Of a stretch of 50,271 bases of DNA, positions 1-7,963 are shown in pieces. This DNA is from CAZWSX01 sp964636985 (GTDB lineage: Bacteria > Planctomycetota > Planctomycetia > Pirellulales > Pirellulaceae), in contig CAZWSX010000040.1 in assembly GCA_964636985.1 (NCBI GenBank), positions 1-50,271 on the forward strand. Reading direction: 5' to 3'. The translations under genes were made by a program, and so were the position numbers. How positions within the stretch are numbered: position 1 is the first letter of the stretch; each line of letters begins with the position of its first letter. The notes beneath the pieces are model-generated. The model saw nothing but the letters and a program-made list of their open reading frames with translations, was not told the DNA's origin and made no database searches.

Positions 1-558
1 ATGGATCGAGCGCGCGATCATCGATTTGCCGGTTCCGCTCTCGCCTGTGATCAGGATGGTCGCACGCGTGTCGGCCACACTATCGATCATCTCGAAGATC
101 TTCTGCATCCGGTGGTCGTGGCCGACGATGTTGTCGAGCCCAAACCGCATATCGAGTTGCGCCTTGAGTTGCTGATTCTCGGCAAGCACTTTGCGCTGCG
201 AGAGAGCGCGGTCGATAGCCATCAACAATTCTTGATCGATCAGCGGCTTGGTGAGCAGATCGATGGCTCCCGCCCGGACCGCTTCGACACCGGTCTCGAT
301 GCTGCCGTAGCCCGTCATCAAGAGGACCGAGGTTTCTGGCCGCTTCTCCTTGCAATCGGCTAGCACGGCGAATCCATCGCCATCCTCAAGACGAATGTCG
401 CACAGCAGCAAGTCGAACGAAGCGCTTGTCAGCGCCTTGGCGGCGTCGGTTCGCCCGCGCGCCGTGGTGACTTGAAAGCCCTGTTCGCGGAGCCACGACG
501 CCATGCCTTCCAGCAGGTGGCGATCGTCGTCCACAAGCAACAGCGAGGCCTTCTTCAT
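1..558 (-). CDS. Sigma-54-dependent response regulator (NtrC family), 3' end cut by window edge
   Basis: The minus-strand frame runs from an ATG at 558 to the window edge and gives 186 residues without a stop. The N-terminus is a CheY-like receiver: a DDD acidic pocket near residues 10-12, a phospho-acceptor Asp in the strand ending LLLCDIR, a Thr in LLMTGYG and a Lys in LLTKPL. A short linker leads into the beginning of an AAA+ sigma-54 interaction domain whose Walker A motif GESGTGKS is the last thing seen. A DNA-binding domain should follow outside the window. The role, known for the family, is phosphorylation-dependent activation of sigma-54 promoters. No strong ribosome-binding site precedes the ATG. 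The partner histidine kinase is not in the window. The family call is secure; the regulon is unknown. Confidence 0.93.
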   Translation of the reverse strand, partial: MKKASLLLVDDDRHLLEGMASWLREQGFQVTTARGRTDAAKALTSASFDLLLCDIRLEDGDGFAVLADCKEKRPETSVLLMTGYGSIETGVEAVRAGAIDLLTKPLIDQELLMAIDRALSQRKVLAENQQLKAQLDMRFGLDNIVGHDHRMQKIFEMIDSVADTRATILITGESGTGKSMIARSIH

Positions 559-727
559 TGGGACATTCCAAATTGATCGGTGCCAAATCACGCCGGAGAA
601 TCAGTGCACAACGGTGCGCACACCATCCGCTCAGTTACCTACCTCATGGGAATTAACGCGTCAAAATGTGCAGACTGAGGTTTTTTGACGCGCATGCCGC
701 AGACAACGACTATGCTGAGAAATCCAT

Positions 728-757
728 TGATTTTGGTTTATGAAGAGTGTTAGAATC
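728..757 (+). promoter_or_regulatory. Possible sigma-70-like promoter for the NarL-type regulator
   Basis: TTGATT at 728-733 and TAGAAT at 752-757 are separated by 18 bases, a reasonable housekeeping-type promoter. Transcription would begin near 764 and leave a leader of about 215 bases before the gene at 980. A short inverted repeat, CCACC at 758-762 and GGTGG at 769-773, lies right at the presumed start. The remainder of the 559-979 gap shows no convincing gene. This is a pattern match only. Confidence 0.3.
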
Positions 758-979
758 CACCCTTATTGGTGGTTTACGGCGGCGCTGTTTCGCCAATACT
801 ACCAGAGTTAGGGGTTGGAACTAGATAATCCGGGCGGTTTCGCTTAGTCTCACCCAGTGTTTTGGGGGGCTGCCGCGTTTCGCCAGTTGTCCTTTTGAGG
901 TCCTGCCTATTCCCGCCGCTTCGCGGATTTCCGAATCGCGCTGTGGTGGACCAAGTGCCAGTTCGAGGAATTATGACGA

Positions 980-1612
980 ATGAGCATTAATGTATTGGTG
1001 GCGGACGATCATGAAGTAGTTCGTAGTGGCCTGGCTAGCTTGTTGCGCGACACCAACATCCGTATCGTCGCGGAAGCTGCGACTGCGGAAGAGGCCATCG
1101 AAAAAGCGAAAAAGCACCATCCCGATGTCGTGCTGCTCGATATCCGTATGAACGATTCGGATGGGCTAGAAGCGATCGAACAGATTCGCGCCCACAGCCC
1201 CGAATCGCGCGTGGTGATGCTATCGACGTACGACAACCCGACGTACATCGCCCGTGCTGCGGCTCTGAACGCTTCGGAATACCTTCTTAAGGGTTCGGCA
1301 AGGCAAGAGATCATTGATGCGATTACGCGCGCTGCGTCAGGGCAACCGGCCGCGCCTGAGAGCATCCTCAATCGCATTCGCGGAACCATGACGCGGCGCC
1401 GCGAAAACGCCGACGGGGAAATGCCCCTCACAAATCGTGAATTACAGGTGCTTCGCCATGTCGCGCTGGGCCTAAGCAATCGCGAGATCGGGCGATCGCT
1501 CAACATCAGCATCGAAACGGTGAAAGAGCACGTCCAGAATATTCTTCGCAAGGTCGATGTCGCCGACCGAACGCAAGCGGCTGTCTGGGCCGTGAAGCGC
1601 GGCTTGGTCTAG
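980..1612 (+). CDS. NarL/FixJ-type response regulator (receiver plus LuxR HTH)
   Basis: The 210-residue protein has the normal two-domain size of the NarL family. The receiver covers about residues 3-120, with acidic residues Asp9/Asp10, phospho-acceptor Asp54, Ser82 or Thr83 as the switch residue and Lys104. The C-terminal LuxR-type helix-turn-helix (about 149-205) has the typical LTNRELQVL start and SNREIGRSLNISIETVKEHV recognition region. The start at 980 has GAGG about 11 bases upstream. It is a DNA-binding regulator acting in the cytoplasm under a sensor kinase that is not encoded nearby. It converges with the xer gene, leaving only 29 bases between stop codons. Target genes cannot be inferred. 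Confidence 0.95.
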   Translation: MSINVLVADDHEVVRSGLASLLRDTNIRIVAEAATAEEAIEKAKKHHPDVVLLDIRMNDSDGLEAIEQIRAHSPESRVVMLSTYDNPTYIARAAALNASEYLLKGSARQEIIDAITRAASGQPAAPESILNRIRGTMTRRRENADGEMPLTNRELQVLRHVALGLSNREIGRSLNISIETVKEHVQNILRKVDVADRTQAAVWAVKRGLV

Positions 1613-1641
1613 CGGCGTATTCTAACGACAGCGGTTAGGTT

Positions 1642-2577
1642 CTACTTCGCTCGGGGGTGTGCCTTTTCATACACCGCCAGCAGTCCCGCCGTCGACACGT
1701 GCGTGTAGATCTGCGTCGTGGTAAGCGACTTGTGTCCAAGCAGTTCCTGCACGCTCCGGATATCGGCGCCACGGTCCAACAGGTGCGTCGCGAAACTATG
1801 CCGCAACGTGTGTGGGGTCGTCCGTTGATCGAGGCCCGCCGTTTCCAGATGCTTTTCAAGCATTCGCGCGACGCTGCGTGTCGTCAACCGGTTGCCAAAC
1901 TTGTTGACAAAAATGGGTGCCGCGCGCCCAAGTTGTGCGGCCTTGGGCGAGAGGATGCGTTTCGCTTTCCAGCGTGAGATCGCTTTCAGCGCGAAACTCC
2001 CCAGTGGCGCCAGCCGCTCTTTGCGTCCCTTACCCCGGATCCGCACGATGCCGTTCTCGTGATCCAGATCGCCATCGTTGACGCCGACCACCTCGCTCAC
2101 GCGAAGGCCAGCCGAGTACATCGTTTCAAGAATCGCGCGATCGCGAAGCCCCATCGCCTGGTTGGCAGGCGGCGTGGCCAAGAGTTTGGCCAATTCGTCG
2201 GATGAGAGGAAGTGCGGCAGCGTTCGCTCTTTGCGCGGGTTGCGAAGCGGCTTGGCGGGGTTGTTCTTCGAGAGGCCTTCGCGCTGCGTGAACTTGAAAA
2301 ACGTCCGCATCGAAGCGAGCCGGCGCGACACTGAGCTTTTGGCATAACCCGCATCGTGGAGTGCCGCCGCATAGCCGCGCAGATCTTGGGGCGTGATTTG
2401 ATCGGGCGACGGGTCGCTGCCGTAGAGTTGGCCGAGGTAGTCGGCCAGCGCCGTCATGTCTTCGCGATACGACTTCACCGTCAGCGCGGCGGCATTTCGT
2501 TCGACGGCGAGGAAGTGCAGAAAGTGACCGACAGCGGCCGCGACGGATTCGTTGGCTTGCGACTGGCGCGGTGTCAT
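1642..2577 (-). CDS. xerC: Tyrosine recombinase XerC/XerD
   Basis: The 311-residue protein matches the size and two-domain layout of XerC/XerD: a SAM-like N-terminal core-binding domain (about 12-100) and a C-terminal catalytic domain (about 120-305). Catalytic residues are all visible: Arg159 in AGLRVSE, Lys183 in GKGRKER, His256 and Arg259 in HTLRHSF, His282 in LLGHKSL and the nucleophile Tyr291 in TTQIYTHV. The family resolves chromosome dimers at dif with FtsK. It is the last gene of a minus-strand run behind a small conserved gene and a lipoprotein, 27 bases after the former. No integrase-like insertions or phage genes are near, so a housekeeping role is more likely than a mobile-element integrase. 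XerC versus XerD cannot be decided by eye. Confidence 0.92.
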   Translation of the reverse strand: MTPRQSQANESVAAAVGHFLHFLAVERNAAALTVKSYREDMTALADYLGQLYGSDPSPDQITPQDLRGYAAALHDAGYAKSSVSRRLASMRTFFKFTQREGLSKNNPAKPLRNPRKERTLPHFLSSDELAKLLATPPANQAMGLRDRAILETMYSAGLRVSEVVGVNDGDLDHENGIVRIRGKGRKERLAPLGSFALKAISRWKAKRILSPKAAQLGRAAPIFVNKFGNRLTTRSVARMLEKHLETAGLDQRTTPHTLRHSFATHLLDRGADIRSVQELLGHKSLTTTQIYTHVSTAGLLAVYEKAHPRAK

Positions 2578-2604
2578 CGGCGCGTGGCCATTGGCGGATC
2601 GAGA

Positions 2605-2862
2605 TCAGGCTTCGTCGTTGCCGTCGGTGGCCAACGGAAGTTGGAAGCGCGGCTTGGTCGCCGTTTCCCGCTCGGCCGTTTGGGCGTTTTGACGGATGCG
2701 TTGGCTCAAGACGGCCGCATCATACCACGAGAAACTGAGTTCTGGGTTCGATGCGAAGCGACCCAGCGTTCGTAGTGCCTCGGCGCGGTGCGCGTCGTCG
2801 TACAGGAAGATGTACCGCTCTTGACCTTTGACGAGTGCCAGCACGTTGATGTCTTGAGTCAC
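2605..2862 (-). CDS. Small conserved protein of unknown function
   Basis: I do not recognise a named family. The frame stays open up to an ATG-type start at 2964, but that would overlap the end of the lipoprotein gene by 19 bases. A GTG at 2862 preceded by AGGAG about 10 bases upstream gives an 85-residue soluble protein and looks the more likely start. The mixed N-terminal half (INVLALVKGQERYIFLYDD) suggests an alpha/beta fold, and the C-terminal tail is charged and Gln/Thr-rich. There are no membrane segments or signal peptide. It sits between the lipoprotein gene and xerC on the same strand with short gaps, so cotranscription is likely. Function is unknown. Confidence 0.6.
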   Translation of the reverse strand: MTQDINVLALVKGQERYIFLYDDAHRAEALRTLGRFASNPELSFSWYDAAVLSQRIRQNAQTAERETATKPRFQLPLATDGNDEA

Positions 2863-2945
2863 GTTGCCGAAGCTCCTAGCTGCATCGCTGGCAATGGTGT
2901 CGATCGTGTTAACAGTCCAAAACGGCACGACCTTTAGTACCGTTG

Positions 2946-4049
2946 TTATCGTCCGATAGCCCATCGTGAAACCACTTGGGATTTACCCGCCCCTCCACGC
3001 GCCGTAAGCGTTTCAGTCACATGCAAATGGCAGCAAAATCGGATGAAATCATCAGGTCGCTGGAGATAGCCTTGCCAGCCTCCAAAGCGTGCGTCGTCCT
3101 GCCATCGGAAGTAGCGGGCCAGCCGTTCGGCGAAGTCGCCGTCGCGTCCGTCGTACAAGCGAGTGTGTTGGATAATTGGTGACGTTTGGGGATAAGGTGG
3201 CGGTCGTTCGCACGATGGCGAGGCTGGCACAAAACCGCGTGGATCGGGCCAGTCCGCAGGCAAGCCGTCACCCGTCGGACGTGGCACTTCATCGACTCCA
3301 GCGGCGGCATTTCCGGCATCGTCGGCATAGCTTTCGCCATCGCGATTGACAGTGCCGCGAGCTGCTCCTTCGGCACTCGCGCCGTCTGGATTTTTCTTTG
3401 ACCGCCGGCGCACCGCCACCTTCTCGACGCGATGTCGCTTGCCCTCGCCGACCTTTGGTTTGGGAGGATCTTCGTGATCGGCAGGCGCGACGCCATCGTC
3501 GACCATGTCGGGCGTTTGAGTCTTGAGTTGCTCTTTAGCCAGGGCAAATTCCGCCTCTTGAACCAGGCTCTCGGGGATGTACTCCTCCTCGGCCGTCCCC
3601 CAAGGCAAGCCGTAGCCGGCGGGAATGGGGTGGAAGCTCGGATTGGCGGCATACCAGTGGACAGCCAGGCCCATCCGCGGCGGGTAGTAAGGGTGATATT
3701 CCGTCACAGAGCCAACCAGGACTGCGTCGACTCCCAGGTACTGTGCGAACTTTTGAAAATCGCGGCCGTTTCGGGGCTCTTCCGGCAACGTATTAAGGGC
3801 TTCGCGCACGACGCCGATCGGGATCACTTCGTAGCCCGGAATCTTCTGCAGTTCCGAGGCGTAAATCTCCCCGATCGACTCGCCATCAACCGTGGCCTCC
3901 CGGCTCTGGTTGTAGAACGGCAGAACCGCTACGCGGCTGATTTGCGGAAACGGATTGTGGAACGTGGGCTTCTCGGTGACGCTAGGAATCGCGGCACAGC
4001 CGACGGACATCGCAATCGCTAGCGCAAGCAAACCAAGACGCGCGGCCAT
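2946..4049 (-). CDS. Putative outer-surface lipoprotein with a CsgG/LpoB-like N-terminal region
   Basis: The frame is open from 4100, but the ATG at 4049 places a lipoprotein signal peptide right at the start: a positive residue, a hydrophobic stretch and the lipobox SVGC with Cys18. That gives 367 residues. After the lipid anchor comes a region with ISRVAVLPFYNQS, GEIYASEL and DAVLVGSVTEY, the pattern of lipoproteins such as CsgG, LpoB and GNA1162 that begin with a beta strand followed by a conserved Asn. The middle is a charged, Lys/Arg-rich low-complexity segment, and the C-terminus is Pro-, Arg- and aromatic-rich. Family knowledge points to an envelope assembly or secretion accessory role, but this is inference. 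It is the first gene of the run leading to xerC. Confidence 0.72.
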   Translation of the reverse strand: MAARLGLLALAIAMSVGCAAIPSVTEKPTFHNPFPQISRVAVLPFYNQSREATVDGESIGEIYASELQKIPGYEVIPIGVVREALNTLPEEPRNGRDFQKFAQYLGVDAVLVGSVTEYHPYYPPRMGLAVHWYAANPSFHPIPAGYGLPWGTAEEEYIPESLVQEAEFALAKEQLKTQTPDMVDDGVAPADHEDPPKPKVGEGKRHRVEKVAVRRRSKKNPDGASAEGAARGTVNRDGESYADDAGNAAAGVDEVPRPTGDGLPADWPDPRGFVPASPSCERPPPYPQTSPIIQHTRLYDGRDGDFAERLARYFRWQDDARFGGWQGYLQRPDDFIRFCCHLHVTETLTARGGAGKSQVVSRWAIGR

Positions 4050-4244
4050 GCCGCAACCTTGGCGAACTGACGATGCGACGGCGATCTCGGGAAGCGACAT
4101 CCTGTCTCCTTGGAAGCGTTTCCTTCGCGGCAGCGCGCAAGCTCTCGCCTTCCAATCCCGTTTATCGTCAAAGTCTGCGTAGCTACTCCATTGTTTGAAT
4201 AGAGAAATCCATCAAGCGAGCTAGCGGCGATGGCGAGTGCCTGC

Positions 4245-4928
4245 TTACGCCAACGCTGTCATGGATTGAAGACCTAGGGGCTCGCGCGCGGCGTAGGGCT
4301 CGCCATAAGCGACGCCTATTGTCTTGCCCCAATAGGCCGCTTCAATGCGGAGTTGCTCCAAAAAGTCCGTCCCCGTTCGACCCGTCACGAACTGGGTTTG
4401 ATAGCACGCGATCGCCTTGGCCTTGCGCTCCCACTCCTGGCTGATGTCGAGCACAAAGGCGGGCTGAGGATTCATCTTGAGATGGACGCAGTAGTAACTG
4501 TAGATCCGCTGCGGGTGGAACGGCTCCCCCGGAATATCGCTTTTGGAGAGCTTGGCCCAAAAGCGGGCGTCCTCAACCAGCTGCGTTGCCGCCACGTGAT
4601 CGGGATGGGCGTCGACCCAATACGGCGCCAGAATCCACCGCGGACGCACTCGCCGAAAGACGGATGCGAGCTTGTGCCGGTTCTCGAGCGTCGCTTCCAA
4701 AGCGCGATTTGGCAGGCCCAAATTCTCTCGCCATGACAAGCCCAAGGCTTCGGAGGCGGCCGCCGTTTCGGCTTTGCGTATTTCGGGCGTGCCGTGGGGT
4801 GTCGGCTCTCCGCTGGTGAGGTCGAGGACCCCCACTTTCCAGCCTTGGCCTAAAAGCTTCACAATGGCACCACCTGCCCCCAGTTCGGCATCGTCGGGAT
4901 GGGGAGCAACAACGAGTACGTCGAGCAT
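4245..4928 (-). CDS. bshB1: PIG-L/LmbE family deacetylase, BshB1-like
   Basis: The 227-residue protein starts at ATG 4928 behind GAGGAAAAA, a good ribosome-binding site; upstream in-frame codons are not supported. It carries the zinc-binding PHPDD motif (His10, Asp12, Asp13) near the N-terminus and AHPDH (His108, Asp110, His111), the hallmarks of the PIG-L family. Length, the LTSGEPTPHGT segment and the motif SRPRWILAPYW-like region resemble BshB1, which deacetylates GlcNAc-malate in bacillithiol synthesis. The other bacillithiol genes (bshA, bshC) are not in the window, so another N-acetylglucosaminyl substrate is possible. It is divergently transcribed from the Cys-cluster gene, sharing a 78-base intergenic region. 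Confidence 0.85.
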   Translation of the reverse strand: MLDVLVVAPHPDDAELGAGGAIVKLLGQGWKVGVLDLTSGEPTPHGTPEIRKAETAAASEALGLSWRENLGLPNRALEATLENRHKLASVFRRVRPRWILAPYWVDAHPDHVAATQLVEDARFWAKLSKSDIPGEPFHPQRIYSYYCVHLKMNPQPAFVLDISQEWERKAKAIACYQTQFVTGRTGTDFLEQLRIEAAYWGKTIGVAYGEPYAAREPLGLQSMTALA

Positions 4929-5006
4929 TTTTTCCTCGATTTTCGAGAATCCGTAGCGGCATCCGCCCAGTCTAGTCGGCTGCCGCGAACTTTGGTGAAG
5001 GCCAGC

Positions 5007-5495
5007 ATGTCTCGCATTGAAACGCACTTGCACCCGGCTCACGCCCCGGGCTACTCGCTTCTCAACCCCAACAAGCCGAGGCGCGAGGACGTTCCGCCCA
5101 ACGTGGTGCTGTGCGAACACTGCACGGCCAAGTGCTGCAAATACTTCGCCCTGCCGATCGACAAGCCGACAGAGCCTAAGGACTTCGATTACGCCCGCTG
5201 GTTCTTGTTACACGAGCACGCGACGCTTTTTGTCGACGACGATACCTGGTATTTGCTGATGCACACCCGCTGCCGGCATTTGCGGGAAGACAACCTGTGC
5301 GGCATTTATGAAACACGCCCGGAGGTTTGCCGCGAGTACACAACCGACGCCTGCGAATACGAGGACGACTGGGTGTACGAGCAGTACTTCGAGCACCCTG
5401 ACCAGATTGTCGAGTACGCCGAAGCGATCCTTCCTAAGAAGAAGGGCGAGAGCATCCGCAGCCCCGAGCCACCCGTCCTCCCGATCCTGACCTAA
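5007..5495 (+). CDS. YkgJ-type cysteine-cluster protein
   Basis: The 162-residue protein starts at ATG 5007; the open frame further upstream overlaps the divergent deacetylase and is unlikely to be translated. Eight cysteines are arranged as in the YkgJ family: Cys36, Cys39, Cys43, Cys44, then Cys89, Cys98, Cys108 and Cys116 (CEHCTAKCC, TRCRHL, LCGIY, EVCREY). The family is thought to bind zinc or an iron-sulfur centre; the molecular role is not established. The tail after about residue 125 is acidic and aromatic. It lies 48 bases upstream of hisS on the same strand and may be cotranscribed with it. Confidence 0.85.
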   Translation: MSRIETHLHPAHAPGYSLLNPNKPRREDVPPNVVLCEHCTAKCCKYFALPIDKPTEPKDFDYARWFLLHEHATLFVDDDTWYLLMHTRCRHLREDNLCGIYETRPEVCREYTTDACEYEDDWVYEQYFEHPDQIVEYAEAILPKKKGESIRSPEPPVLPILT

Positions 5496-5543
5496 GTCAC
5501 CGAATCTCAATCCCAAGCTTTTTGCCCGCGTGTTGGACGTCTG

Positions 5544-6878
5544 ATGATTGAACCTCGTGTTCTTGGTGGCTTTCGCGATTACTTGCCCGAGGCGATGATT
5601 CCGCGCGAGCGTTTGATTGCGACGGCCCAGCGGGTCTATCGCTCGTTTGGTTTTGCGCCGATTGATACGCCGGCGCTGGAGTATTTGGAGATCCTCACCG
5701 GCAAAGGGAGCGACGAAACCGACAAGCAGATGTACCGCTTCGAGACCGGTGGAAAGCAAGTCGCTCTCCGGTTCGACTTGACGGTGCCGTTGGCGCGGTT
5801 CGTGGCCCAACATGCACCCGATCTGGGTTTACCGTTCAAGCGGTATCACATCGCGACCGTCTGGCGCGGCGAGCGTCAACAGCGCGGCCGTTACCGCGAA
5901 TTCATGCAATGCGACTTCGATACCATCGGCGTGACGAATCTCTCGGCCGATATTGAAACGGCGCTCGTCATCAACGAGTTGCTCACGGCAATTGGCTTCG
6001 ACAAATTCACGATTCGCATCAACAACCGCAAGGTCTTGAACGGGCTGCTCGCGAAAGTGAATCTGTCGGATCAAAGCGTGGCCGTACTGCGGGCCATCGA
6101 CAAATTGCCCAAGAGTACGCGCGAAAAAGTCATCGAAGAGATGATGGCAACGGCTTCGTGCGCTCGCGAGCAGTGCGAAAGCGTTCTGACCATGGCCGAG
6201 TTGTCGGGAAGCAATCAAGAGGTCCTTGCTCAGCTGCGTCCACTGGTAGCCGGTAACGAGCTGGGGGAAAAGGGCGTCGCCGAACTGGAAGAACTTCTCA
6301 CCGGAGCTTTAGCCGCGGGCGTTCCCGAAAATCGCATCAAGCTCGACGTGTCGATCGCGCGCGGGCTCGACTACTACACTGGCCCGATCTTCGAAACATT
6401 CCTGGACGACCTACCGACCATCGGCTCGGTTTGTTCTGGCGGACGTTACGACAACCTGGCCGGTCTCTACACCAAGCAAATCTTGCCAGGCGTGGGAGCC
6501 TCGCTCGGCCTCGACCGGCTGCTCGCCGCCATGGAAGAGCTGAAGATGATCGAGCCCGTGAAAACCACGGCTCCGATCCTGGTCGTGTACTTCGATGCCA
6601 GTAAACGGAAGGACTATCTGAAGATCGCCGCCGATCTGCGCCGAGCCGGCCTGGGAGTGGAACTTTATCCCGAGCCCAAAAAATTGAACCAGCAGTTGCA
6701 GTATGCGGAGAGAAAAGGTTTCCGCGCGGCGATCATCGCGGGGGACAGGGAACTCGCTGCCAATAGTTGCCAGGTGAAGAACCTGACGACGCGAGAATCC
6801 ACCGAGGCGTCGCTGGCGAATGGCTGCGAAGCGGTGATCGCGGCGGTTCGCCGGATTTTGGATTCGGGAATGGCGTAG
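5544..6878 (+). CDS. hisS: Histidyl-tRNA synthetase
   Basis: The 444-residue protein has the normal length and order of class II HisRS. The N-terminal catalytic core begins with the GFRDYLP segment, followed by the motif 2 region FKRYHIATVWRGERQQRGR and the Gln/Asp-rich QCDFDTIG stretch. The histidine-binding HisA loop appears as ARGLDYYTGPIFE, and motif 3 as GVGASLGLDRL. The last 90 residues form the anticodon-binding domain. It charges tRNA-His in the cytoplasm. The start ATG at 5544 leaves a short gap to the Cys-cluster gene upstream. A palindrome with a following T-tract about 140 bases downstream may end the transcript. The sequence looks intact. Confidence 0.97.
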   Translation: MIEPRVLGGFRDYLPEAMIPRERLIATAQRVYRSFGFAPIDTPALEYLEILTGKGSDETDKQMYRFETGGKQVALRFDLTVPLARFVAQHAPDLGLPFKRYHIATVWRGERQQRGRYREFMQCDFDTIGVTNLSADIETALVINELLTAIGFDKFTIRINNRKVLNGLLAKVNLSDQSVAVLRAIDKLPKSTREKVIEEMMATASCAREQCESVLTMAELSGSNQEVLAQLRPLVAGNELGEKGVAELEELLTGALAAGVPENRIKLDVSIARGLDYYTGPIFETFLDDLPTIGSVCSGGRYDNLAGLYTKQILPGVGASLGLDRLLAAMEELKMIEPVKTTAPILVVYFDASKRKDYLKIAADLRRAGLGVELYPEPKKLNQQLQYAERKGFRAAIIAGDRELAANSCQVKNLTTRESTEASLANGCEAVIAAVRRILDSGMA

Positions 6879-6926
6879 CTTTCACGCGCGGGGCGTTCTT
6901 ACGCAACTTTTTTGTTTGCTCGTCGG

Positions 6927-6950
6927 CTCTGTGGCCTCCGTGACTCTGTG
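6927..6950. repeat. CTCTGTGG/CTCTGTG dispersed repeat, copy 1
   Basis: The segment from 6927 to 6950 reads as CTCTGTG, a short spacer and CTCTGTG again. Read on the minus strand it aligns with the stretch at 7746-7769 (CACAGAG, TCAC, GAGG in the same order). Both copies are intergenic, each lies next to one of two related 9-bp-stem palindromes, and together they bracket the small gene at 7290. The dispersed nature is inferred from two copies only. Confidence 0.45.
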
Positions 6951-7015
6951 TTTCATCATTCAGAGCGTGATGTCTCCCTGGGAGACGACGTGTTCTTAGT
7001 TGGGTGCCGCACTTC

Positions 7016-7046
7016 GCACGGACTGGAAAGTCCGTGCTACTTTTTT
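7016..7046 (+). terminator. Perfect 9-bp hairpin with T-tract downstream of hisS
   Basis: GCACGGACT at 7016-7024 pairs perfectly with AGTCCGTGC at 7029-7037 across the loop GGAA; six T residues follow at 7041-7046 after TAC. This has the form of an intrinsic terminator for hisS. The same stem design (GCACAGACA/TGTCTGTGC) recurs at 7780-7801 without a T-tract, so it may instead be a copy of a dispersed palindromic repeat that happens to serve as terminator. Confidence 0.6.
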
Positions 7047-7289
7047 CTCCTCCTGGCGGCAGAATCCGCATTGTCGGATCGTTCGGCATTCTTCCGGAAT
7101 TCTAAAGGAGTTACGTAAGAGTCTTTTTGCATCCGGTCCTCTTTGACCTAGTCTTGCGGTGGCGTTCGACCCGATCGTGTCGTTCGCCGTTTCCGTGGCA
7201 AGGCGTTTCCCCTGACGTCTTGCAGGCACGGGCTACATCGTGATGCCGCAACTTGAGTTCGCGCCGTGTCGGGTTATCAGGGGATCATC

Positions 7290-7628
7290 ATGCTTTGCAA
7301 TGAGTTAGCCATCCGCATCCAGGCTTTGCAGCCCGCTGCCGACCCGCGCGACGTCGCGCGATTGTGCCTGCTGCTCCAGAACGCCGTCGAAGACGCCGAG
7401 CGTCTGAACGACGTCGATTTTCTGAAAACGACTTGGCGCGAGATGGGGATGCGGTTGCAAGCCGCCACCGACCAGCACGCGGCCATGACCGAGGAACTCG
7501 ATTCGCTCGCCAAGAGCGATCCTCGCAAGTTCACGCCGAACCAAATCTGGGTTCTGATCCGCGCGATCAAAGTCCAAAGCCAGATCCTGCAACTCTACGT
7601 GGGCAGCGGCCAACTCTCGGCTGACTAG
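7290..7628 (+). CDS. Small helical protein of unknown function
   Basis: I do not recognise a family. An in-frame GTG exists at 7266, but the ATG at 7290 has AGGGG six bases upstream and is preferred, giving 112 residues. The sequence is almost entirely predicted helical with heptad-like spacing (LAIRIQALQPAADPRDVARL, ERLNDVDFL, IRAIKVQSQILQLYV), so a small coiled-coil or helical-bundle cytoplasmic protein is likely. There is no signal peptide, membrane segment or metal motif. It stands alone: a palindrome lies upstream and a very strong intrinsic terminator follows about 75 bases after the stop. Codon use resembles the neighbours. Function unknown. Confidence 0.72.
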   Translation: MLCNELAIRIQALQPAADPRDVARLCLLLQNAVEDAERLNDVDFLKTTWREMGMRLQAATDQHAAMTEELDSLAKSDPRKFTPNQIWVLIRAIKVQSQILQLYVGSGQLSAD

Positions 7629-7701
7629 CCGCACAACGGAGTCGCGACTGGGGCTAGTTGGCGGGCCGGCTCTACCCCACTCGCGACTCCATCGGCCAAT
7701 C

Positions 7702-7740
7702 GCCCGCTGGGTGCGCTCGATCGCGCCCGGCGGGCTTTTT
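7702..7740 (+). terminator. Strong intrinsic terminator after the small helical gene
   Basis: A 14-bp stem runs from 7702-7715 to 7722-7735 with two G-T wobbles and the loop CTCGAT; five T residues follow at 7736-7740 and four more shortly after. This is the clearest rho-independent terminator in the window and isolates the small gene at 7290 from the tandem membrane-protein array. Confidence 0.85.
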
Positions 7741-7745
7741 GTTTT

Positions 7746-7801
7746 GCCACAGAGGTCACAGAGGACTCCGAGAAAAGTGGCACAGACAATCCTGTCTGTG
7801 C
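7746..7801. repeat. Dispersed repeat copy 2: CACAGAG element plus GCACAGACA palindrome
   Basis: GCCACAGAGG at 7746 and TCACAGAGG are followed by a perfect palindrome: GCACAGACA at 7780-7788 and TGTCTGTGC at 7793-7801 with the loop ATCC. The arrangement mirrors the pair at 6927-6950 and 7016-7037 on the other side of the small gene. There is no T-tract, so a terminator is unlikely. The rest of the 7629-7963 gap holds no gene I can support. Confidence 0.55.
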
Positions 7802-7963
7802 GCGGTTGGCTGCGTTTTCTCGATAACTTTGCGCGCTACCGTGTGCCGAATTGCATTTGCCCCACTGCGGCAATAGACTTCTCGTTGGTTGCCTGTCGGA
7901 AGCCGTAATGAGAGTTCGGATCGGCAGCCGGCAATTCTTATGACATACCAACGGAGTTGGCTC

